In this document: positions 12,101 to 27,115 of the stretch, piece after piece
How positions within the stretch are numbered: the first letter of the stretch is position 1
Layout of the letters: each line of letters opens with the position of its first letter
Translations under genes and position numbers: made by a program
From: Apostichopus japonicus
Taxonomy: Eukaryota; Echinodermata; Holothuroidea; Aspidochirotida; Stichopodidae
Reading direction: 5' to 3'
Length of the DNA stretch: 64,000 nucleotides
Assembly (NCBI RefSeq): GCF_037975245.1
Contig: NC_092576.1
Location: 41,918,611-41,982,610 of the forward strand
The notes under the pieces: generated by a model
Database searches by the model: none
Seen by the model: only the letters and a program-made list of their open reading frames with translations
What the model was told of the DNA's origin: nothing

Positions 12101-15100
12101 CCCCCGCCCCTACCCACAACGCCCCTGGTAGCTTTCGTTTACCTAATTCCGTAAACGAGACGCTTGGACGTTTCTGAACACATGGTTGGGCTAGAGTTAC
12201 CCACGAAAGAGGGAAAGGGGGAGGGAGGTGGGGTTAGTGCGACCGTGTGAGTAGTTCGAAGTTTTTCAGCCCTTTCTTTGCGCTTTTATATGTGCCCCTC
12301 ACAGTCTGATGATATAATAAATAATATTAAACTTATCATAGATTATATTATTGATTATTTTCATTTATCATCAAAGTTGATTACATATCATATGTTTTGT
12401 CCCCGGAGAAATTACTCTACCACTCAATCCTCCCCACCGTTACCATAATGCTGTACTACGAATACATGTTTGTATTTCTCCTTAAGGGAAAATTTGCTTA
12501 TTTCAACGTTAAGGAGAAGTACAAGAAACTCGTATCTAATTAGAAATGCAAAGTTTGACTGTTACATTAACATATATCTTTTGTAGTAAATAGTCTATGT
12601 AGCCTTCAAGCAGATAGCTATACTCAGTTGCTTACTTGCTCAACCAGTGTGAATTTAAGATTGTGAAGTGAGGGCCAGTGGTACAAATGTATCGAAAAAA
12701 GTTGACGGGGACTTTAAAAGGCGGTCCCGGGAGAAGGAATGGGAGAGATTTCACACCCCTGCCTCTTTACCCTCTGAACAATTATTGAAAATAGAAGGCT
12801 TGAAGTAAGCCGGTGTTCATCCATGATTTAACACGGATAGGTTCTCAAATAAGCTACTGTAAAGCTTCTTGATCCTTGGGTAACTAAACTAAACTAATAA
12901 TTAGCCAGAGTGAATACTGTTATGCTCGAAAACTAATAGGGTATTAAAGTCGTCGCAACCCCCGCCCCTACCCACAACGCCCCTGGTAGCTTCCGTTTAC
13001 CTAATTCCGTAAACGAGACGCTTGGACATTTCTGAACACATGGTTAGGCTAGAGTTACCCACGAAAGAGGGAAAGGGGGAGGGAGGTGGAGTTAGTGCGA
13101 CCGTGTGAGTAGTTCGAAGTTTTTCAGCCCTTTCTTTGCGCTTTTATATGTGCCCCTCACAGTCTGATGATATAATAAATAATATTAAACTTATCATAGA
13201 TTATATTATTGATTATTTTCATTTATCATCAAAGTTGATTACATATCATATGTTTTGTCCCTGAAGAAATTACTCTACCACTCAATCCTCCCCACCGTTA
13301 CCATAATGCTGTACTACGAATACATGTTTGTATTTCTCCTTAAGGGAAAATTTGCTTATTTCAACGTTAAGGAGAAATACAAGAAACTCGTATCTAATTA
13401 GAAATGCAAATTTTGACTGTTACATTAACATATAACTTTTTTAGTAAATAGTCTATGTAGCCTTCAAGCAGATAGCTATACTCAGTTGCTTACTTGCTCA
13501 ACCAGTGTGAATTTAAGATTGTGAAGTGATGGCCAGTGGTACAAATGAATCGAGAAAAAAAACTTGACGGGGACTTTAAAAGGCGGTCCCGGGAGCAGGA
13601 ATGGGAGAGATTTCACATCCCTGCCTCTTTACCCTCTGAACAATTATTGAAAATAGAAGGCTAGAAGTAAGCCGGTATTCATCCATGTTTAACCCGGATA
13701 GGTTCTAAAATAAGCTACTGTAAAGCTTCCTGATCCTTGGGTAACTAAACTAAACTAATAATTAGCCAGAGTGAATACTGTTATGCTCGAAAACTAACAG
13801 GGTATTAAAGTCGTCGCAACCCCCGCCCCTACCCACAACGCCCTTGGTAGCTTTCCTTTACCTAATTCCGTAAACGAGACGCTTGGACGTTTCTGAACAC
13901 ATGGTTGGGCTAGAGTTACCCACGAAAGAGGGAAAGGGGGAGGGAGGTGGGGTTAGTGCGACCGTGTGAGTAGTTCGAAGTTTTTCAGCCCTTTCTTTGC
14001 GCTTTTATATGTGCCCCTCACAGTCTGATGATATAATAAATAATATTAAACTTATCATAGATAATATTATTGATTATTTTCATTTATCATCAAAGTTTAT
14101 TACATATCATATGTTTTGTCCCCGGAGAAATTACTCTACCACTCAATCCTCCCCACCGTTACCATAATGCTGTACTACGAATACATGTTTGTATTTCTCC
14201 TTAAGGGAAAATTTGCTTATTTCAACGTTAAGGAGAAATACAAGAAACTCGTATCTAATTAGAAATGCAAATTTTGACTGTTACATTAACATATAGCTTT
14301 TGTAGTAAATAGTCTATTAAGCCTTCAAGCAGATAGCTATACTCAGTTGCCTACTTGCTCAACCAGTGTGAATTTAAGTTTGTGAAGTGAGGGCCAGTGG
14401 TACAAATGTATCGAAAAAAGTTGACGGGGACTTTAAAAGGCGGTCCCGGGGGCAGGAATGGGAGAGATTTCACACCCCTGCCTCTTTACCCTCTGAACAA
14501 TTATTGCAAATTGAAGGCTTGAAGTAAGCCGGTGTTCATCCATGATTTAACACGGATAGGTTCTCAAATAAGCTACTGTAAAGCTTCCTGATCCTTGGGT
14601 AACTAAACTAAACTAATAATTAGCCAGAGTGAATACTGTTATGCTCGAAAACTAATAGGGTATTAAAGTCGTCGCAACCCCCGCCCCTACCCACAACGCC
14701 CCTGGTAGCTTCCGTTTACCTAATTCCGTAAACGAGACGCTTGGACGTTTCTGAACAGATGGTTGGGCTAGAGTTACCCACGAAAGAGGGAAAGGGGGAG
14801 GGAGGTGGGGTTAGTGCGACCGTGTGAGTAGTTCGAAGTTTTTCAGCCCTTTCTTTGCGCTTTTATATGTGCCCCTCACAGTCTGATGATATAATAAATA
14901 ATATTAAAATAATCATAGATTATATTATTGATTATTTTCATTTATCATCAAAGTTTATTATATATCATATGTTTTGTCCCCGGAGAAATTACTCTACCAC
15001 TCAATCCTCCCCACCGTTACCATAATGCTGTACTACGAATACATGTTTGTATTTCTCCTTAAGGGAAAATTTGCTTATTTCAACGTTAAGGAGAAATACA

Positions 15101-16905
15101 AGAAACTCGTATCTAATTAGAAATACAAATTTTGACTGTTACATTCACATATAGCTTTTGTAGTAAATAGTCTATGTAGCCTTCAAGCAGATAGCTATAC
15201 TCAGTTGCTTACTTGCTCAACCAGTGTGAATTTAAGATTGTGAAATGAGGGCCAGTGGTACAAATGTATCGAAAAAAGTTGATGGGGACTTTAAAAGGCG
15301 GTCCCGGGAGCAGGAATGGGAGAGATTTCACACCCCTGCCTCTTTACCCTCTGAACAATTATTGAAAATAGAAGGCTTGAAGTAAGCCGGTGTTCATCCA
15401 TGATCTAGCACGGATAGGTTCTCAAATAAGCTACTGTAAAGCTTCCTGATCCTTGGGTAACTAAACTAAACTAATAATTAGCCAGAGTGAATACTGTTAT
15501 GCTCGAAAACTAATAGGGTATTAAAGTCGTCGCAACCCCCGCCCCTACCCACAACGCCCCTGGTAGCTTCCGTTTACCTAATTCCGTAAACGAGACGCTT
15601 GGACGTTTCTGAACACATGGTTGGGCTAGAGTTACCCACGAAAGAGGGAAAGGGGGAGGGAGGTGGGGTTAGTGCGACCGTGTGAGTAGTTCGAAGTTTT
15701 TCAGCCCTTTCTTTGCGCTTTTATATGTGCCCCTCACAGTCTGATGATATAATAAATAATATTAAACTTATCATAGATTATATTATTGATTATTTTCATT
15801 GATCATCAAAGTTGATTACATATCATATGTTTTGTCCCCGGAGAAATTACTCTACCACTCAATCCTCCCCACCGTTACCATAATGCTGTACTACGAATAC
15901 ATGTTTGTATTTCTCCTTAAGGGAAAATTTGCTTATTTCAACGTTAAGGAGAAATACAAGAAACTCGTATCTAATTAGAAATGCAAATTCTGGCTGTTAC
16001 ATTAACATGGCTTTTGTAGTAAACAGTCTATGTAGCCTTCAAGCAGATGACTATACTCAGGTGCTTACTTGCTTAACCAGAGGGATTAATAAGTTTGTGA
16101 AGTGATGGCCAGCGGTACAAATGAATCGAGAAAAAAAGTTGATGGGGACTTTAAAAGGCGGTCCCGGGAGCAGGAATGGGAGAGATTTCACACCCCTGCC
16201 TCTTTACCCTCTGAACAATTATCGAAAATAGAAGGCTTGAAGTAAGCCGGTGTTCATCCATGATCTAGCACGGATAGGGTCTCAAATAAGCTACTGTAAA
16301 GCTTCCTGATCCTTGGGTAACTAAACTAAACTAATAATTAGCCAGAGTGAATACTGTTATGCTCGAAAACTAATAGGGTATTAAAGTCGTCGCAACCCCC
16401 GCCCCTACCCACAACGCCCCTGGTAGCTTTCCTTTACCTAATTCCGTAAACGAGACGCTTGGACGTTTCTGAACAGATGGTTGGGCTAGAGTTACCCACG
16501 AAAGAGGGAAAGGGGGAGGGAGGTGGGGTTAGTGCGACCGTGTGAGTAGTTCGAAGTTTTTCAGTCCTTTTTTGCGCTTTTATATGTGCCCCTCACAGTC
16601 TGATGATATAATAAATAATATTAAAATTATCATAGATTATATTATTGATTATTTTCATTGATCATCAAAGTTTATTATATATCATATGTTTTGTCCCCGG
16701 AGAAATTACTCTACCACTCAATCCTCCCCACCGTTACCATAATGCTGTACTACGAATACATGTTTGTATTTCTCCTTAAGGGAAAATTTGCTTATTTCAA
16801 CGTTAAGGAGAAATACAAGAAACTTGTATCTAATTAGAAATGCAAATTTTGACTGTTACATTAATTAACATATAGCTTTTGTAGTAAATAGTCCATGTAG
16901 CCTTC
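9170..16905. repeat. Higher-order repeat copy A (nine 859-bp units)
   Basis: Positions in this block match positions 7,736 bp downstream almost base for base: 10752 with 18488, 11611 with 19347 and 15905 with 23641 share identical unit variants. The left limit lies between about 9125, where the sequence still differs from 16861, and 9249, where it matches 16985. The exact breakpoints are not resolved. Confidence 0.85.
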
Positions 16906-19900
16906 AAGCAGATAGCTATACTCAGTTGCTTACTTGCTCAACCAGTGTGAATTTAAGATTGTGAAGTGAGGGCCAGTGGTACAAATGTATTGAGAAAAAA
17001 AGTTGACGGGGACTTTAAAAGGCGGTCCCGGGAGCAGGAATGGGAGAGATTTCACACCCCTGCCTCTTTACTCTCTGAACAATTATTGAAAATAGAAGGC
17101 TTGAAGTAAGCCGGTGTTCATCCATGATCTAGCACGGATAGGTTCTCAAATAAGCTACTGTAAAGCTTCCTGATCCTTGGGTAACTAAACTAAACTAATA
17201 ATTAGCCAGAGTGAATACTGTTATGCTCGAAAACTAATAGGGTATTAAAGTCGTCGCAACCCCCGCCCCTACCCACAACGCCCCTGGTAGCTTTCGTTTA
17301 CCTAATTCCGTAAACGAGACGCTTGGACGTTTCTGAACACATGGTTGGGCTAGAGTTACCCACGAAAGAGGGAAAGGGGGAGGGAGGTGGGGTTAGTGCG
17401 ACCGTGTGAGTAGTTCGAAGTTTTTCAGCCCTTTCTTTGCGCTTTTATATGTGCCCCTCACAGTCTGATGATATAATAAATAATATTAAACTTATCATAG
17501 ATTATATTATTGATTATTTTCATTGATCATCAAAGTTGATTACATATCATATGTTTTGTCCCCGGAGAAATTACTCTACCACTCAATCCTCCCCACCGTT
17601 ACCATAATGCTGTACTACGAATACATGTTTGTATTTCTCCTTAAGGGAAAATCTGCTTATTTCAACGTTAAGGAGAAATACAAGAAACTCGTATCTAATT
17701 AGAAATGCAAATTTTGACTGTTACATTAACATATATCTTTTGTAGTAAATAGTCTATGTAGCCTTCAAGCAGATAGCTATACTCAGTTGCTTACTTGCTC
17801 AACCAATGTGAATTGAAGATTGTGAAGTGAAGGCCAGTGGTACAAATGTATCGAAAAAAGTTGACGGGGACTTTAAAAGGCGGTCCCGGGAGCAGGAATG
17901 GGAGAGAATTCACACCCCTGCCTCTTTACCCTCTGAACAATTATCGAAAATAGAAGGCTTGAAGTAAGCCGGTGTTCATCCATGATCTAGCACGGATAGG
18001 TTCTCAAATAAGCTACTGTAAAGCTTCCTGATCCTTGGGTAACTAAACTAAACTAATAATTAGCCAGAGTGAATACTGTTATGCTCGAAAACTAATAGGG
18101 TATTAAAGTCGTCGCAACCCCCGCCCCTACCCACAACGCCCCTGGTAGCTTTCGTTTACCTAATTCCGTAAACGAGACGCTTGGACGTTTCTGAACACAT
18201 GGTTGGGCTAGAGTTACCCACGAAAGAGGGAAAGGGGGAGGGAGGTGGGGTTAGTGCGACCGTGTGAGTAGTTCGAAGTTTTTTCAGCCCTTTCTTTGCG
18301 CTTTTATATGTGCCCCTCACAGTCTGATGATATAATAAATAATATTAAACTTATCATAGATTATATTATTGATTATTTTCATTTATCATCAAAGTTGATT
18401 ACATATCATATGTTTTTTTCCCGGAGAAATTACTCTACCACTCAATCCTCCCCACCGTTACCATAATGCTGTACTACGAATACATGTTTGTATTTCTCCT
18501 TAAGGGAAAATTTGCTTATTTCAACGTTAAGGAGAAATACAAGAAACTGGTATCTAATTAGAAATGCAAATTCTGGCTGTTACATTAACATGGCTTTTGT
18601 AGTAAACAGTCTATGTAGCCTTCAAGCAGATGACTATACTCAGGTGCTTACTTGCTTAACCAGAGGGATTAATAAGTTTGTGAAGTGATGGCCAGCGGTA
18701 CAAATGTATCGAGAAAAAAAGTTGATGGGGACTTTAAAAGGCGGTCCCGGGAGCAGGAATGGGAGAGAATTCACACCCCTGCCTCTTTACTCTCTGAACA
18801 ATTATTGAAAATAGAAGGCTTGAAGTAAGCCGGTGTTCATCCATGATCTAGCACGGATAGGTTCTCAAATAAGCTACTGTAAAGCTTCCTGATCCTTGGG
18901 TAACTAAACTAAACTAATAATTAGCCAGAGTGAATACTGTTATGCTCGAAAACTAATAGGGTATTAAAGTCGACGCAACCCCGCCCCTACCCACAACGCC
19001 CCTGGTAGCTTTCGTTTACCTAATTCCGTAAACGAGACGCTTGGACGTTTCTGAACAGATGGTTGGGCTAGAGTTACCCACGAAAGAGGGAAAGGGGGAG
19101 GGAGGTGGGGTTAGTGCGACCGTGTGAGTAGTTCGAAGTTTTTCAGCCCTTTCTTTGCGCTTTTATATGTGCCCCTCACAGTCTGATGATATAATAAATA
19201 ATATTAAACTTATCATAGATTATATTATTGATTATTTTCATTGATCATCAAAGTTTATTACATATCATATGTTTTGTCCCCGGAGAAATTACTCTACCAC
19301 TCAATCCTCCCCACCGTTACCATAATGCTGTACTACGAATACATGTTTGTATTTCTCCTTAAGGGAAAATTTGCTTATTTCGACGTTAAGGAGAAATACA
19401 AGAAACTCGTATCTAATTAGAAATGCAAATTCTGGCAGTTACATTAACATAGCTTTTGTAGTAAACAGTCTATGTAGCCTTCAAGCAAATAGCTATACTC
19501 AGTTGCTTACTTGCTCAACCAGTGTGAATTTAAGATTGTGAAGTGAGGGCCAGTGGTACAAATGTATTGAGAAAAAAAGTTGACGGGGACTTTAAAAGGC
19601 GGTCTCGGGAGCAGGAATGGGAGAGAATTCACACCCCTGCCTCTTTACCCTCTGAACAATTATCGAAAATAGAAGGCTTGAAGTAAGCCGGTGTTCATCC
19701 ATGATCTAGCACGGATAGGTTCTCAAATAAGCTACTGTAAAGCTTCCTGATCCTTTGGTAACTAAACTAAACTAATAATTAGCCAGAGTGAATACTGTTA
19801 TGCTCGAAAACTAATAGGGTATTAAAGTCGTCGCAACCCCCGCCCCTACCCACAACGCCCCTGGTAGCTTTCGTTTACCTAATTCCGTAAACGAGACGCT

Positions 19901-22900
19901 TGGACGTTTCTGAACACATGGTTGGGCTAGAGTTACCCACGAAAGAGGGAAAGGGGGAGGGAGGTGGGGTTAGTGCGACCGTGTGAGTAGTTCGAAGTTT
20001 TTCAGCCCTTTCTTTGCGCTTTTATATGTGCCCCTCACAGTCTGATGATATAATAAATAATATTAAACTTATCATAGATTATATTATTGATTATTTTCAT
20101 TTATCATCAAAGTTGATTACATATCATATGTTTTGTCCCCGGAGAAATTACTCTACCACTCAATCCTCCCCACCGTTACCATAATGCTGTACTACGAATA
20201 CATGTTTGTATTTCTCCTTAAGGGAAAATTTGCTTATTTCAACGTTAAGGAGAAGTACAAGAAACTCGTATCTAATTAGAAATGCAAAGTTTGACTGTTA
20301 CATTAACATATATCTTTTGTAGTAAATAGTCTATGTAGCCTTCAAGCAGATAGCTATACTCAGTTGCTTACTTGCTCAACCAGTGTGAATTTAAGATTGT
20401 GAAGTGAGGGCCAGTGGTACAAATGTATCGAAAAAAGTTGACGGGGACTTTAAAAGGCGGTCCCGGGAGAAGGAATGGGAGAGATTTCACACCCCTGCCT
20501 CTTTACCCTCTGAACAATTATTGAAAATAGAAGGCTTGAAGTAAGCCGGTGTTCATCCATGATTTAACACGGATAGGTTCTCAAATAAGCTACTGTAAAG
20601 CTTCTTGATCCTTGGGTAACTAAACTAAACTAATAATTAGCCAGAGTGAATACTGTTATGCTCGAAAACTAATAGGGTATTAAAGTCGTCGCAACCCCCG
20701 CCCCTATCCACAACGCCCCTGGTAGCTTCCGTTTACCTAATTCCGTAAACGAGACGCTTGGACATTTCTGAACACATGGTTAGGCTAGAGTTACCCACGA
20801 AAGAGGGAAAGGGGGAGGGAGGTGGAGTTAGTGCGACCGTGTGAGTAGTTCGAAGTTTTTCAGCCCTTTCTTTGCGCTTTTATATGTGCCCCTCACAGTC
20901 TGATGATATAATAAATAATATTAAACTTATCATAGATTATATTATTGATTATTTTCATTTATCATCAAAGTTGATTACATATCATATGTTTTGTCCCTGA
21001 AGAAATTACTCTACCACTCAATCCTCCCCACCGTTACCATAATGCTGTACTACGAATACATGTTTGTATTTCTCCTTAAGGGAAAATTTGCTTATTTCAA
21101 CGTTAAGGAGAAATACAAGAAACTCGTATCTAATTAGAAATGCAAATTTTGACTGTTACATTAACATATAACTTTTTTAGTAAATAGTCTATGTAGCCTT
21201 CAAGCAGATAGCTATACTCAGTTGCTTACTTGCTCAACCAGTGTGAATTTAAGATTGTGAAGTGATGGCCAGTGGTACAAATGAATCGAGAAAAAAAACT
21301 TGACGGGGACTTTAAAAGGCGGTCCCGGGAGCAGGAATGGGAGAGATTTCACATCCCTGCCTCTTTACCCTCTGAACAATTATTGAAAATAGAAGGCTAG
21401 AAGTAAGCCGGTATTCATCCATGTTTAACCCGGATAGGTTCTAAAATAAGCTACTGTAAAGCTTCCTGATCCTTGGGTAACTAAACTAAACTAATAATTA
21501 GCCAGAGTGAATACTGTTATGCTCGAAAACTAACAGGGTATTAAAGTCGTCGCAACCCCCGCCCCTACCCACAACGCCCTTGGTAGCTTTCCTTTACCTA
21601 ATTCCGTAAACGAGACGCTTGGACGTTTCTGAACACATGGTTGGGCTAGAGTTACCCACGAAAGAGGGAAAGGGGGAGGGAGGTGGGGTTAGTGCGACCG
21701 TGTGAGTAGTTCGAAGTTTTTCAGCCCTTTCTTTGCGCTTTTATATGTGCCCCTCACAGTCTGATGATATAATAAATAATATTAAACTTATCATAGATAA
21801 TATTATTGATTATTTTCATTTATCATCAAAGTTTATTACATATCATATGTTTTGTCCCCGGAGAAATTACTCTACCACTCAATCCTCCCCACCGTTACCA
21901 TAATGCTGTACTACGAATACATGTTTGTATTTCTCCTTAAGGGAAAATTTGCTTATTTCAACGTTAAGGAGAAATACAAGAAACTCGTATCTAATTAGAA
22001 ATGCAAATTTTGACTGTTACATTAACATATAGCTTTTGTAGTAAATAGTCTATTAAGCCTTCAAGCAGATAGCTATACTCAGTTGCCTACTTGCTCAACC
22101 AGTGTGAATTTAAGTTTGTGAAGTGAGGGCCAGTGGTACAAATGTATCGAAAAAAGTTGACGGGGACTTTAAAAGGCGGTCCCGGGGGCAGGAATGGGAG
22201 AGATTTCACACCCCTGCCTCTTTACCCTCTGAACAATTATTGCAAATTGAAGGCTTGAAGTAAGCCGGTGTTCATCCATGATTTAACACGGATAGGTTCT
22301 CAAATAAGCTACTGTAAAGCTTCCTGATCCTTGGGTAACTAAACTAAACTAATAATTAGCCAGAGTGAATACTGTTATGCTCGAAAACTAATAGGGTATT
22401 AAAGTCGTCGCAACCCCCGCCCCTACCCACAACGCCCCTGGTAGCTTCCGTTTACCTAATTCCGTAAACGAGACGCTTGGACGTTTCTGAACAGATGGTT
22501 GGGCTAGAGTTACCCACGAAAGAGGGAAAGGGGGAGGGAGGTGGGGTTAGTGCGACCGTGTGAGTAGTTCGAAGTTTTTCAGCCCTTTCTTTGCGCTTTT
22601 ATATGTGCCCCTCACAGTCTGATGATATAATAAATAATATTAAAATAATCATAGATTATATTATTGATTATTTTCATTTATCATCAAAGTTTATTATATA
22701 TCATATGTTTTGTCCCCGGAGAAATTACTCTACCACTCAATCCTCCCCACCGTTACCATAATGCTGTACTACGAATACATGTTTGTATTTCTCCTTAAGG
22801 GAAAATTTGCTTATTTCAACGTTAAGGAGAAATACAAGAAACTCGTATCTAATTAGAAATACAAATTTTGACTGTTACATTCACATATAGCTTTTGTAGT

Positions 22901-24641
22901 AAATAGTCTATGTAGCCTTCAAGCAGATAGCTATACTCAGTTGCTTACTTGCTCAACCAGTGTGAATTTAAGATTGTGAAATGAGGGCCAGTGGTACAAA
23001 TGTATCGAAAAAAGTTGATGGGGACTTTAAAAGGCGGTCCCGGGAGCAGGAATGGGAGAGATTTCACACCCCTGCCTCTTTACCCTCTGAACAATTATTG
23101 AAAATAGAAGGCTTGAAGTAAGCCGGTGTTCATCCATGATCTAGCACGGATAGGTTCTCAAATAAGCTACTGTAAAGCTTCCTGATCCTTGGGTAACTAA
23201 ACTAAACTAATAATTAGCCAGAGTGAATACTGTTATGCTCGAAAACTAATAGGGTATTAAAGTCGTCGCAACCCCCGCCCCTACCCACAACGCCCCTGGT
23301 AGCTTCCGTTTACCTAATTCCGTAAACGAGACGCTTGGACGTTTCTGAACACATGGTTGGGCTAGAGTTACCCACGAAAGAGGGAAAGGGGGAGGGAGGT
23401 GGGGTTAGTGCGACCGTGTGAGTAGTTCGAAGTTTTTCAGCCCTTTCTTTGCGCTTTTATATGTGCCCCTCACAGTCTGATGATATAATAAATAATATTA
23501 AACTTATCATAGATTATATTATTGATTATTTTCATTGATCATCAAAGTTGATTACATATCATATGTTTTGTCCCCGGAGAAATTACTCTACCACTCAATC
23601 CTCCCCACCGTTACCATAATGCTGTACTACGAATACATGTTTGTATTTCTCCTTAAGGGAAAATTTGCTTATTTCAACGTTAAGGAGAAATACAAGAAAC
23701 TCGTATCTAATTAGAAATGCAAATTCTGGCTGTTACATTAACATGGCTTTTGTAGTAAACAGTCTATGTAGCCTTCAAGCAGATGACTATACTCAGGTGC
23801 TTACTTGCTTAACCAGAGGGATTAATAGGTTTGTGAAGTGATGGCCAGCGGTACAAATGAATCGAGAAAAAAAGTTGATGGGGACTTTAAAAGGCGGTCC
23901 CGGGAGCAGGAATGGGAGAGATTTCACACCCCTGCCTCTTTACCCTCTGAACAATTATCGAAAATAGAAGGCTTGAAGTAAGCCGGTGTTCATCCATGAT
24001 CTAGCACGGATAGGGTCTCAAATAAGCTACTGTAAAGCTTCCTGATCCTTGGGTAACTAAACTAAACTAATAATTAGCCAGAGTGAATACTGTTATGCTC
24101 GAAAACTAATAGGGTATTAAAGTCGTCGCAACCCCCGCCCCTACCCACAACGCCCCTGGTAGCTTTCCTTTACCTAATTCCGTAAACGAGACGCTTGGAC
24201 GTTTCTGAACAGATGGTTGGGCTAGAGTTACCCACGAAAGAGGGAAAGGGGGAGGGAGGTGGGGTTAGTGCGACCGTGTGAGTAGTTCGAAGTTTTTCAG
24301 TCCTTTTTTGCGCTTTTATATGTGCCCCTCACAGTCTGATGATATAATAAATAATATTAAAATTATCATAGATTATATTATTGATTATTTTCATTGATCA
24401 TCAAAGTTTATTATATATCATATGTTTTGTCCCCGGAGAAATTACTCTACCACTCAATCCTCCCCACCGTTACCATAATGCTGTACTACGAATACATGTT
24501 TGTATTTCTCCTTAAGGGAAAATTTGCTTATTTCAACGTTAAGGAGAAATACAAGAAACTTGTATCTAATTAGAAATGCAAATTTTGACTGTTACATTAA
24601 TTAACATATAGCTTTTGTAGTAAATAGTCCATGTAGCCTTC
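16906..24641. repeat. Higher-order repeat copy B (nine 859-bp units)
   Basis: Second copy of the 7,736-bp block. I noticed only five sites of difference from copy A: near 17830, 18417, 18970, 20706 and 23827. There is no net length change over the parts I checked. Identity ends at about 24720, where the sequence ATCGCAAAAAG replaces the version at 16985. Confidence 0.85.
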
Positions 24642-27115
24642 AAGCAGATAGCTATACTCAGTTGCTTACTTGCTCAACCAGTGTGAATTTAAGATTGTGA
24701 AGTGAGGGCCAGTGGTACAAATGTATCGCAAAAAGTTGACGGGGACTTTAAAAGGCGGTCCCGGGAGCAGGAATGGGAGAGAATTCACACCCCTGCCTCT
24801 TTACCCTCTGAACAATTATCGAAAATAGAAGGCTTGAAGTAAGCCGGTGTTCATCCATGATCTAGCACGGATAGGTTCTCAAATAAGCTACTGTAAAGCT
24901 TCCTGATCCTTGGGTAACTAAACTAAACTAATAATTAGCCAGAGTGAATACTGTTATGCTCGAAAACTAATAGGGTATTAAAGTCGTCGCAACCCCCGCC
25001 CCTACCCACAACGCCCCTGGTAGCTTTCCTTCACCGATTTTCGTATACGAGATGCTTGAACGTTTCTGAACAGATGGTTGGGCTAGAGTTACCCACGAAA
25101 GAGGGAAAGGGGGAGGGAGGTGGGGTTAGTGCGACCGTGTGAGTAGTTCGAAGTTTTTCAGCCCTTTCTTTGCGCCTTTATATGTGCCCCTCACAGTCTG
25201 ATGATATAATAAATAATATTAAACTTATCATAGATTATATTATTGATTATTTTCATTTATCATCAAAGTTTATTACATATCATATGTTTTGTCCCCGGAG
25301 AAATTACTCTACCACTCAATCCTCCCCACCGTTACCATAATGCTGTACTACGAATACATGTTTGTATTTCTCCTTAAGGGAAAATTTGCTTATTTCAACG
25401 TTAAGGAGAAATACAAGAAACTCGTATCTAATTAGAAATGCAAATTTTGACTGTTACATTAACATATAGCTTTTGTAGTAAATAGTCTATGTAGCCTTCA
25501 AGCAGATAGCTATACTCAGTTGCCTACTTGCTCAACCAGTGTGAATTTAAGTTTGTGAAGTGAGGGCCAGTGGTACAAATGTATCGAAAAAAGTTGATGG
25601 GGACTTTAAAAGGCGGTCCCGGGGGCAGGAATGGGAGAGATTTCACACCCCTGCCTCTTTACCCTCTGAACAACTATTGCAAATTGAAGGCTTGAAGTAA
25701 GCCGGTGTTCATCCATGATTTAACACGGATAGGTTCTCAAATAAGCTACTGTAAAGCTTCCTGATCCTTGGGTAACTAAACTAAACTAATAATTAGCCAG
25801 AGTGAATACTGTTATGCTCGAAAACTAATAGGGTATTAAAGTCGTCGCAACCCCCGCCCCTACCCACAACGCCCCTGGTAGCTTCCGTTTACCTAATTCC
25901 GTAAACGAGACGCTTGGACGTTTCTGAACACATGGTTGGGCTAGAGTTACCCACGAAAGAGGGAAAGGGGGAGGGAGGTGGGGTTAGTGCGACCGTGTGA
26001 GTAGTTCGAAGTTTTTCAGCCCTTTTATTGCGCTTTTGTATGTGCCCCTCACAGTCTGATGATATAATAAATAATATTAAACTTATCATAGATTATATTA
26101 TTGATTATTTTCATTGATCATCAAAGTTTATTACATATCATATGTTTTGTCCCCGGAGAAATTACTCTACCACTCAATCCTCCCCACCGTTACCATAATG
26201 CTGTACTACGAATACATGTTTGTATTTCTCCTTAAGGGAAAATTTGCTTATTTCAACGTTAAGGAGAAATACAAGAAACTCGTATCTAATTAGAAATGCA
26301 AATTCTGGCTGTTACATTAACATGGCTTTTGTAGTAAATAGTCCATGTAGCCTTCAAGCAGATAGCTATACTCAGTTGCTTACTTGCTCAACCAGTGTGA
26401 ATTTAAGATTGTGAAGTGAGGGCCAGTGGTACAAATGTATCGAAAAAAGTTGACGGGGACTTTAAAAGGTGGTCCCGGGAGCAGGAATGGGAGAGAATTC
26501 ACACCCCTGCCTCTTTACCCTCTGAACAATTATCGAAAATAGAAGGCTTGAAGTAAGCCGGTGTTCATCCATGATCTAGCACGGATAGGTTCTCAAATAA
26601 GCTACTGTAAAGCTTCCTGATCCTTTGGTAACTAAACTAAACTAATAATTAGCCAGAGTGAATACTGTTATGCTCGAAAACTAATAGGGTATTAAAGTCG
26701 TCGCAACCCCCGCCCCTACCCACAACGCCCCTGGTAGCTTTCCTTCACCGATTTTCGTATACGAGATGCTTGAACGTTTCTGAACAGATGGTTGGGCTAG
26801 AGTTCCCCATGAAAGAGGGAAAGGGGGAGGGGTTTGGGGTAAGTGCGACCGTGTAGATAGTTCGAAGTTTTTCAGCCCTTTTATTGCGCTTTTATATGAA
26901 CCCCTCACATTCCTGATGTTATAGTAAATAATATTAAACTTATCATAGTTTATATTATTGATTATTTTCATTTTATCATCAAATTTTCTTACATATCATA
27001 TGTTTTGTCCCCGGAGAAATTACTCTACCACTCAATCCTCCCACCGTACCCATAATTCTGTACTACGAATGCATGTTTGTATTTCTCCTTAAAGGAAAAT
27101 TTGCTTATTTCGACG

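Noticed and set aside
6458-26414. Recurrent 64-66 codon frame starting MYFSLREN in some satellite units
   Set aside because: It begins at TTG, lies over the hairpin, and is interrupted in many units of the same array.
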